Assembly: GCA_021796055.1 (NCBI GenBank)
Contig: JAJYOS010000209.1
Coordinates: 1 to 8,906 of the forward strand
Source of the DNA: Bacteroidota bacterium
Lineage (GTDB): Bacteria; Bacteroidota; Kryptoniia; Kryptoniales; JAKASW01
Length of the DNA: 8,906 nucleotides
Direction of reading: 5' to 3'
Shown: positions 1 through 5,389 of the stretch, piece by piece
Layout: each line of letters starts with the position of its first letter
Numbering within the stretch: the first letter of the stretch is position 1
Translations under genes and position numbers: made by a program
Notes under the pieces: model-generated
What the model was told of the DNA's origin: nothing
The model's database searches: none
The model's input: only the letters and a program-made list of their open reading frames with translations

Positions 1-3000
1 CTGGCTGTTCCGATTACTCATCACGGTGAACTTCTCGGCATGATCGCGATGACAAGAGTTAAAGACGAGCCTTTCTCTGAGACCGACAGGGAAGCACTTG
101 AGATATTCACCTCTCAATTCGGGATAGCATTCCACAATTCGAGGCTTTACGGGAATCTTCAACGAAGCGAAAACCTGTACCGGCTCGTTCTGGAAAATGT
201 CAACGACCCCGTAGTCTTCATCGGGACCGAGGGAAACCTCCTTTTCGTCAATCCGAAGTTCGAAGAACTTACCGGGTATGCCGAAGATGAGGCATTGGGC
301 AGGGGCTTCGATTTCCTTATTCACCCGGACGACCTGCAACTTGTCACGAACTACTACAAAGCCAGAATGAGCGGCAAGCCCGTACCGAGCAGGTATGAAT
401 TCCGTTTTGTGAGGAAATCCGGAGAAGTAAGGACCGTCGATTATAACGTTACCGTAATTTCGGAAGGGGGAAGAATTACGGGCCTCCTTGGCGTAGCCAG
501 GGACGTGACTGACGACAAAACGGCACGCGAAAACCTCGAGACCAAGACTCAGCAGCTCCAGCAGTTGCTCGACATCAATGTCCTGCTCATGCACGGAAGA
601 AATTTCAACGAGCTGCTCGACAGACTGATTGCCTCGGCGCGCGAAGCCGTGCCGCATGCTGATGCCGGAATCGTCCTGGTTTACGATCGTCCCTCCAAAG
701 AACTGAGACTCAGCGCCTCGGTCGGCTATCCGATAGAACTGCGGAAACTGCTCTTCTTTCACCCTGATGACGGATGGATCAGGCGAGTATTTGGCGACGG
801 GACCTCACTTATAGTCGAAGATGCCGAGCCTCATACTATGCCGAAGGCAATGTCTGGACTCTCCCCTGAGTACAGAATAAAATCCTGCATGGCCGCGCCA
901 TTGATGGTCGACAACGAAGTCCTCGGAATAATTTCGCTGGAGAGTTTCAGCAGGTCAAAGGCATTCGGAAACGAACAGCTCCAATTTCTGGAAGCCGTTG
1001 CACACCAGGCTGCTCTCGCGCTTAAGAAAGACCAGATGAACAGCGAGATTAAGGAGTCCGAATCGCGTTATCGCACGATCACGGAATCCAGCAGCGATCT
1101 GATCGTTATCTCGGATGACGAAGGGGTCATAGAGTTTTGCAATGACAAATTCCTCGAGACATTCAGGGCGAGATCGGTCTCTACAAGGGGCAAAATGCTG
1201 GTGGACTTTTTTGACGAGAGCTCTTCCGAGGTGGCCGCGGAGATAATTAAGGCCGCCAATCCCGAGAAAAAGCACCGGCTGACGACCAGGATCGAGGGCG
1301 TCCAGCACCATTTCGATGTCATATCAAGCAGGATAAAGACTGAAGCAGGACTACCGAGGCAGATCCTATTCCTGAATGACGTATCTGACGTCGTGCGAAC
1401 CGGCGACTGGATGGAAAGAGCATACGAAGTCGGTCTGAAAAGAACCGGAGTCGAGCTGGCTGAGAGCTACACGGATCTCCTCTTCGACGTATTCAATACA
1501 GAGCTCGTATATTTGGGAGATTACGACGAAGCGCAGGACTCGAGCCTCGCACAGGCAGCAAAGGTGGGGAGCAGGTATCTGCACACGGTCGGAATCCGGG
1601 GCGTCAAGGATCTTCTGCGGAACGACCCGCGAGACGCGGCGCGAGTCGACGAGATTTTCAGAAACGTCAACGGATGGCAGTCATATTACGCGACGTCGAT
1701 CGAGGTAAGTGGGAAATGCGTCGGGGTGATAGTCTTGGCGAGTGAACGCATTATCAACGTGGGGCGCGCCCAAAACAGTATCCTGCAGCTGATCAAGCAA
1801 AGGCTCGCCTTCGAGTACGAACGTCAGGTGAGCGAATCCGAGACCAGAAAGCTGGAGGAGCAACTGAGGCATTCTCAAAAAATGGAAAGCCTCGGGACTC
1901 TTGCAGGAGGAGTGGCACACGACTTCAACAATATACTGGGAGCAATATTGGGATACGCCAGCCTTCTGAAGCTGGAACTGAAGAATAATGAGAAGGTTGC
2001 CAGGTACCTGGACACGATTGAGAAGTCGGCGAGCAGAGCAGCTGAGTTGACGAAGCAACTTCTCGGTTTCGCGCGGGGCGGCAAGACGGCAGTTATGAGC
2101 GTTGACTTCAATAAAATTTGCAGGGAGACGGTCGAACTGACCCGGAAGATGATTGAAAAGAATGTGGATGTTTCACTGGAACTGTACCCTGACTTGCCTG
2201 CCGTGGATGGTGACGAATCCCAACTGTCCCAGGTCATGATGAACCTCGCGATCAACGCCCGTGACGCAATGCCCCGAGGTGGAAAACTGAGAATATCGAC
2301 ATCTGTCCTCAAGGATGGACAAATGCGTGAATCGATCGCGAATCCCGATAAGAGGGAATATGTGGTTGTCGAAGTAGCCGATGATGGAGAGGGTATCTCA
2401 AAGGAGAATCGACCGAAAATTTTTGAACCCTTCTATACCACGAAACCGAAGGGGAAAGGGACCGGACTGGGGTTATCGATGGTTTATGGTATCGTGAAAA
2501 ACCATGGCGGCGATATCGAAGTGGAGAGCGAGCTGGGTAAAGGAACAACATTCAGAATCTTTCTCCCGGCATCATTCCATAAGTCCGTCACGGGCAGTCG
2601 CCATCGTGAGGGCAATGTGGAGAGAGTTGTCGCGGACAAAACGTGTCTCGTAGTGGACGACGAACTTGAGATTCGAGATATGCTTATCGATTCCCTCACG
2701 CGTTTCGGTTTCTCAGTAATAGCTGCAGACAGCGGGGAGACGGCCGTGGAACTGCTGAAGAGTGACAGGCGAATCGATGTCGTAATATTAGATATGATTA
2801 TGCCGGGGCTGGACGGGAGGGAGACATATTTCGAAATGCGGAAGGTCCGTCCAGAACTCCCTGTATTTGTGTCCACCGGTTACAGCTCGGAGGGGAGAGT
2901 CCAGGACATATTGAACAACGGGGGAATCGGAGTGTTGCATAAACCATTCACGTTGGAAGAGCTTCGTGTCCAGTTGGTCGATCGGTTTCGGGAGATCACC

Positions 3001-3027
3001 GTAAAGGTTGATGAGAAGCAGAACTGA
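1..3027 (+). CDS. Multi-sensor hybrid histidine kinase with C-terminal receiver domain (5' end outside window)
   Basis: This is a sensor kinase that would autophosphorylate on His and pass phosphate to its own receiver. The frame is open from base 1, and its first codons read as the end of a GAF domain (LLGMIAMTRV, then an IAFHNSRLY helix). The ATG at base 40 is therefore internal and the gene is 5'-partial. With codon 1 at base 1, the domains in order are: GAF end 1-57; PAS 60-170; GAF 188-346; PAS 351-463; divergent GAF-like region about 476-610; HisKA with GGVAHDFNN, phospho-acceptor His640 (1918-1920); HATPase about 732-857 with N-box (NLAINARDAM), DDGEGI and GTGLGL motifs; REC 881-995 with acidic pair Asp886/887, phospho-acceptor Asp931, Thr959 and Lys981. 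All catalytic residues are present. No transmembrane or DNA-binding segment is visible in this part, so it looks cytosolic here. The ligand and downstream partner cannot be told; no response regulator gene follows. Confidence 0.95.
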   Translation: MAVPITHHGELLGMIAMTRVKDEPFSETDREALEIFTSQFGIAFHNSRLYGNLQRSENLYRLVLENVNDPVVFIGTEGNLLFVNPKFEELTGYAEDEALGRGFDFLIHPDDLQLVTNYYKARMSGKPVPSRYEFRFVRKSGEVRTVDYNVTVISEGGRITGLLGVARDVTDDKTARENLETKTQQLQQLLDINVLLMHGRNFNELLDRLIASAREAVPHADAGIVLVYDRPSKELRLSASVGYPIELRKLLFFHPDDGWIRRVFGDGTSLIVEDAEPHTMPKAMSGLSPEYRIKSCMAAPLMVDNEVLGIISLESFSRSKAFGNEQLQFLEAVAHQAALALKKDQMNSEIKESESRYRTITESSSDLIVISDDEGVIEFCNDKFLETFRARSVSTRGKMLVDFFDESSSEVAAEIIKAANPEKKHRLTTRIEGVQHHFDVISSRIKTEAGLPRQILFLNDVSDVVRTGDWMERAYEVGLKRTGVELAESYTDLLFDVFNTELVYLGDYDEAQDSSLAQAAKVGSRYLHTVGIRGVKDLLRNDPRDAARVDEIFRNVNGWQSYYATSIEVSGKCVGVIVLASERIINVGRAQNSILQLIKQRLAFEYERQVSESETRKLEEQLRHSQKMESLGTLAGGVAHDFNNILGAILGYASLLKLELKNNEKVARYLDTIEKSASRAAELTKQLLGFARGGKTAVMSVDFNKICRETVELTRKMIEKNVDVSLELYPDLPAVDGDESQLSQVMMNLAINARDAMPRGGKLRISTSVLKDGQMRESIANPDKREYVVVEVADDGEGISKENRPKIFEPFYTTKPKGKGTGLGLSMVYGIVKNHGGDIEVESELGKGTTFRIFLPASFHKSVTGSRHREGNVERVVADKTCLVVDDELEIRDMLIDSLTRFGFSVIAADSGETAVELLKSDRRIDVVILDMIMPGLDGRETYFEMRKVRPELPVFVSTGYSSEGRVQDILNNGGIGVLHKPFTLEELRVQLVDRFREITVKVDEKQN

Positions 3028-3134
3028 GTCTGCTGCCCGCAATATTCATTTGAAGTGGGGTTGATAGGGGAATCGAGGTTTTTGGTGTTTTTGGACGAAT
3101 CATAAGACCTACGTCAGATAAACTTCGTTTGCAT

Positions 3135-3162
3135 TTGACGTGTCAAGAAGCTATCATATAGT
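3135..3162 (+). promoter_or_regulatory. Sigma-70-like promoter for csp, with dyad on the -35 box
   Basis: TTGACG (3135-3140) and TATAGT (3157-3162) each match five of six consensus bases and are 16 bases apart. They predict a transcript start near 3169, about 380 bases before the csp start codon. The -35 box lies inside the inverted repeat TTGAC-GT-GTCAA (3135-3146), a possible operator. Its TGACGT also pairs in inverted sense with ACGTCA at 3111-3116. A Bacteroidota-type -33/-7 promoter is not evident. The assignment rests on sequence match only. Confidence 0.5.
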
Positions 3163-3247
3163 CGCAAATAACAGTACACCGTTGTTTGCGCCAAATGGCG
3201 TCTATGGCGCCAAGCCGCATTTTCCTGTTGATCGTGGAGCGGTAGTT

Positions 3248-3292
3248 ATGGCTGGTTGCCCGTTGAGGGCGAAAAAGGCCATGGTTTTATAG
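3248..3292 (+). CDS. Possible 14-residue leader peptide in the csp leader
   Basis: An ATG at 3248, eight bases after GGAG (3236-3239), opens a 14-codon frame, MAGCPLRAKKAMVL, ending at TAG 3290-3292. It lies inside the presumed csp leader, about 260 bases before the csp start. Short frames with an SD can arise by chance, and no regulatory amino-acid run (such as repeated Trp or His) is seen. It could be a translated upstream frame that affects leader folding, or nothing. Confidence 0.2.
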   Translation: MAGCPLRAKKAMVL

Positions 3293-3435
3293 GTTGTGGC
3301 TGCAGATGTAATTCCCCGTGTGTCTGCGCATCGAAGTGTCGACACGTGAGTGTGGGCTCCGTTGCTACGGGTACTACACGAGGCGTAGCATCATATGCAG
3401 AGGTGAAGATACCAGGTTCTGGTTGTGTTCACCAG

Positions 3436-3472
3436 TCCCGGCTCTTAGCCGGGATCCCGACTGAAGTCGGGA
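3436..3472. repeat. Tandem pair of related GC-rich palindromes
   Basis: Two hairpins stand back to back. The first is TCCCGGCT-CTT-AGCCGGGA (3436-3454, eight base pairs). The second is TCCCGAC-TGAA-GTCGGGA (3455-3472, seven base pairs). Both arms begin TCCCG and end CGGGA, so they look like two variants of one palindromic unit. No T-run follows, so they are not a standard intrinsic terminator. They sit about 80 bases before the csp start. They resemble the short interspersed palindromes (REP-like) found between genes in many bacteria, or they may be part of the folded csp leader. Confidence 0.6.
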
Positions 3473-3549
3473 CAATTCTGTATAAGCCAAATACATCTGG
3501 CGCGACGGCTCGGGTACACATTTAGAAACATTAGTGAAAGGATCCAGCA

Positions 3550-3750
3550 ATGGAGCAAGGAACCGTGAAGTGGTTCAACGCAACCAAGGGATACGGGTTC
3601 ATCTCTCGCGAGAGTGGTGACGACGTGTTCGTACATTTCAAAGCCATCATTGGCGAAGGCTACAAGACTTTGAAAGAGGGCGATAAAGTTCAGTTTGAAG
3701 TTGAACAGGGCCCCAAAGGGTTGCAAGCGGCTAAAGTTAAGAAGATCTGA
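3550..3750 (+). CDS. Cold-shock protein, CspA family
   Basis: This 66-residue single cold-shock domain is an OB-fold that binds single-stranded RNA or DNA and acts as an RNA chaperone in the cytoplasm. It begins GTVKWFN and has both nucleic-acid-binding motifs: RNP1 KGYGFI (residues 13-18) and RNP2 VFVHF (26-30), with the usual aromatic residues Trp8, Phe9, Tyr15, Phe17, Phe27, His29 and Phe30. The length is typical of the family, and the C-terminal strand [10 protein letters not shown] is complete. The start is set by AAAGGA (3537-3542) seven bases upstream of ATG. The gene is monocistronic, with its own promoter far upstream and a terminator directly downstream. The long leader suggests post-transcriptional control, as in cspA. 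The family is certain; the particular paralogue (CspA, B, C, etc.) cannot be assigned. Confidence 0.97.
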   Translation: MEQGTVKWFNATKGYGFISRESGDDVFVHFKAIIGEGYKTLKEGDKVQFEVEQGPKGLQAAKVKKI

Positions 3751-3768
3751 AGTCGCTTAAACTTTCGG

Positions 3769-3804
3769 ATCCCGGTTGGAGCAATTCAACCGGGATTTTT
3801 TTTT
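3769..3804 (+). terminator. Intrinsic terminator of csp
   Basis: A ten-base-pair stem, ATCCCGGTTG (3769-3778) with CAACCGGGAT (3787-3796), encloses an eight-base loop. A run of nine T (3796-3804) overlaps the foot of the stem. It lies 18 bases after the csp stop, so csp is transcribed alone. Confidence 0.93.
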
Positions 3805-3907
3805 CTCCGGTCGGCACCGCTGTAGGTCTCAGATAGTTTTCAAAAGTTGGCAAAACCGGTAACTTTTTCCCGGACTCCCCGTAGAATCCTTCAAAAGGAG
3901 CTGGAAT

Positions 3908-4360
3908 ATGGAACGCAGACTTTACCGTTCGAGGAAAAATCGGGTTGTAGCGGGAGTTGCGGGCGGGATCGGCGAATATTTCGATATCGATCCCGTGTTC
4001 ATCAGGGTGATCTTCGTCCTCGCGACTCTCGCCGGTGCGTCGGGGTTGCTGGCCTACATAGTTTTATGGATCGTTGTTCCTAATCAGAGATTTGATTTCG
4101 AATCGAAAGCCCAAACCGCGGAAGGAGAATCAGTCATGGATGAAAAAAAAGTCGGCCGTGAATATGAGTACAGAAAACGCAATGGAAGTCTCACAGGAGG
4201 GATAGTCCTTATAGTCCTCGGAGCGCTGTTCCTCGCAAACAACTATCTGCCCCATTTCGATTTCTCCGCTACCTGGCCGCTGATTCTGGTTGCCATTGGT
4301 GTAGCGCTGATACTGAAATCGGCACACAAGGAAGAGAAGGGGGAGAGTCATGAAAGTTAG
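3908..4360 (+). CDS. PspC-domain membrane protein with C-terminal LiaI/LiaF-type membrane domain
   Basis: This 150-residue protein is an envelope-stress membrane component. Residues 1-60 are a PspC domain: a basic start (MERRLYRSRKNRVVAGVAGG), then GEYFDIDPVFIRVIF and a long membrane helix ending LWIVVPNQ. PspC proteins sense or relay inner-membrane stress in the phage-shock response. Residues 77-150 form a separate part: a charged stretch (MDEKKVGREYEYRKR) and two helices (GGIVLIVLGALFLANNYL; WPLILVAIGVALIL) like the N-terminal membrane part of LiaI/LiaF proteins. The start at 3908 has AAAGGAG seven bases upstream (3894-3900). The junction at residue 77 is itself an ATG (4136) with AAGGAG (4122-4127) eight bases upstream, so a 74-residue short form could also be made. 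The stop overlaps the next gene by 11 bases, indicating one operon and translational coupling. No PspA gene is in view. Confidence 0.9.
   Translation: MERRLYRSRKNRVVAGVAGGIGEYFDIDPVFIRVIFVLATLAGASGLLAYIVLWIVVPNQRFDFESKAQTAEGESVMDEKKVGREYEYRKRNGSLTGGIVLIVLGALFLANNYLPHFDFSATWPLILVAIGVALILKSAHKEEKGESHES
4122..4138 (+). promoter_or_regulatory. Internal in-frame ribosome-binding site and ATG in the PspC gene
   Basis: AAGGAG (4122-4127) is followed by eight bases and an ATG (4136-4138) in the same frame as the PspC gene. The ATG falls at the boundary between the PspC domain and the second membrane domain. The match and spacing are at least as good as those of the annotated start. It could drive a 74-residue short form. 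Confidence 0.5.
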
Positions 4361-5255
4361 CCGCCTTTTTGCCGGAATACTTATCGTCCTGTTGGGGGTT
4401 GCACTTTTTCTTTCGAACTTCGACGTTCTCCGACTCGACTGGCATTTCGTCTTCAGGCTGTGGCCAGTGTTGCTCGTACTAGCCGGCATATCGGTCCTGG
4501 TCCCGAATACGAAGTGGAGGGCCATACTTTATGCGGTGACACTTGTACTGGTGATCGGATGGATAGTATCAGCCGCCTCGGTCGGATGGGGAAGGCTGAG
4601 TAACATCTTCCATGGCCACGCGGATGACGTTCAAACCCAGGAATTCACGCAGGACTTCGGCAAGGACGTACGCCATGCAGTGCTCTCGATAAGAGCAGGC
4701 GCCGGCACTTTTACCATTCGTGATACGACCGGCGATTTGTTCAAGGCGAATTCCGAATCCAACATAGGCCGCTATTCGTTCGACTCCGACAAAGAGGGAA
4801 CGACGCAGAATATGAATCTGACTCTTCAGGGAAAGGAAGACCGTTGGCAGTTCGGCGGTTCAGAAAATACCGTGAATATGGAACTGAACACAAAGCCGGA
4901 TTGGGAGATTAACGCCGAAGTAGGAGCTTGCTCGGTTGACTTCGACCTGACGCGATATTTTGTCAGTCGGGCTACTATAAAGGCAGGCGCATCGTCGATA
5001 AAGGTACGGCTGGGAGATAAGGCCGATACCACAAGACTTACACTTAACACGGGGGTCTCCTCCCTTACAATATATGTTCCGATGAGCGCAGGCTGTAGGG
5101 TGAGGGATGACGCCGAACTTTCCAGCAAGTCTTTCCCTGATTTCACGAAAGCGGAAGACGGCCACTACGTTTCTCCGAATTACGATTCAGCGAAAAAGAA
5201 AATATTTATCGATGTCTCTGCGGGAGTGTCGTCTGTTAAGATCAGAAGATATTAA
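4350..5255 (+). CDS. LiaF-like membrane protein with C-terminal toastrack (beta-repeat) domain
   Basis: The 301-residue protein has three predicted membrane helices near residues 7-23, 33-52 and 57-77. The first two match the LiaI/LiaF N-terminal membrane unit (GILIVLLGVALFL; LWPVLLVLAGISVLVPN). Residues about 80-301 are soluble and beta-rich, with a recurring short motif: SIRAGAGTFTI (113-123), EVGACSVDF (190-198), IKAGASSIKV (210-219), LNTGVSSLTI (232-241) and VSAGVSSVKI (289-298). This alternating pattern is that of the toastrack/LiaF C-terminal domain, which assembles in envelope-stress sensing in the Lia and Psp systems. The start is supported by a G-rich SD (AAGGGGGAG, 4336-4344), and the gene overlaps the PspC gene by 11 bases, so the two are co-transcribed and probably act together in the membrane. 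The function is by family; the stress signal and partner regulator are not visible. Confidence 0.85.
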   Translation: MKVSRLFAGILIVLLGVALFLSNFDVLRLDWHFVFRLWPVLLVLAGISVLVPNTKWRAILYAVTLVLVIGWIVSAASVGWGRLSNIFHGHADDVQTQEFTQDFGKDVRHAVLSIRAGAGTFTIRDTTGDLFKANSESNIGRYSFDSDKEGTTQNMNLTLQGKEDRWQFGGSENTVNMELNTKPDWEINAEVGACSVDFDLTRYFVSRATIKAGASSIKVRLGDKADTTRLTLNTGVSSLTIYVPMSAGCRVRDDAELSSKSFPDFTKAEDGHYVSPNYDSAKKKIFIDVSAGVSSVKIRRY

Positions 5256-5298
5256 GCCCAACGTTGAGACTTTGATTCGAACAAAGGAGACATTCCCC

Positions 5299-5344
5299 GG
5301 TCGCCTTTTCCCCGAAGGCGATCGTTCTACTTACGACCTTTTTT
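5299..5344 (+). terminator. Possible weak terminator after the PspC-LiaF operon
   Basis: A seven-base-pair hairpin, TCGCCTT (5301-5307) with AAGGCGA (5315-5321), is followed 17 bases later by six T (5339-5344). GGTCG (5299-5303) can also pair with CGACC (5334-5338) right before the T-run, giving a longer branched stem. This is weaker than the other two terminators in the window and may be only partial, allowing read-through into the protease gene. Confidence 0.35.
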
Positions 5345-5389
5345 CTCAACAATACACATTTTAGATTAAACAAAATCCGGAGGTTCTTA

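Larger units (their letters stand above)
3028..3549. other. Long intergenic region holding the csp promoter and structured leader
   Basis: This 522-base stretch separates the kinase from the cold-shock gene. Bases 3028-3110 show nothing beyond a G/T-rich patch (3075-3093), and I see no hairpin-plus-T-run terminator for the kinase. From 3111 on come an ACGTCA/TGACGT inverted pair, a promoter (3135-3162), and about 380 nt that would be the csp leader. Stems in the leader include GCGCCA/TGGCGC (3188-3193 with 3205-3210), TGCTACG/CGTAGCA (3363-3369 with 3384-3390), the 10-base palindrome GTGTCGACAC (3336-3345), and the two GC-rich hairpins at 3436-3472. Long structured leaders are known for cspA-type mRNAs, where they act in temperature control. 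That role here is inference. Confidence 0.6.

Noticed and set aside
955..2876. Several minus-strand open frames inside the kinase gene
   Set aside because: They mirror a strongly conserved coding frame on the + strand, have no recognisable domains, and overlap one another.
3256..3525. TTG-started open frame as an annotated gene
   Set aside because: It has no SD, unusual Cys-rich composition, and its later part is the translation of palindromic repeats. It is reported only as a finding.
3170..3540. tmRNA, RNase P RNA or 6S RNA in the long intergenic region
   Set aside because: The size fits, but no GGTTCGAATCC-type T-arm with CCA end and no RNase P core motif is seen on either strand. No defining 6S feature was recognised by eye.
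3847..3864. Sigma-54 promoter (TTGGCA at 3847-3852)
   Set aside because: The -24 GG is present, but the required GC at -12 is AA (3861-3862).
5107..5364. 85-codon open frame across the end of the LiaF-like gene
   Set aside because: It starts inside a conserved gene in another frame, lacks an SD and has low-complexity composition.
5331..5367. Sigma-70 promoter before the tricorn gene (TTACGA / TAGATT)
   Set aside because: The spacing is 25 bases, far from 17, and no better pair or Bacteroidota-type -7 box was found.
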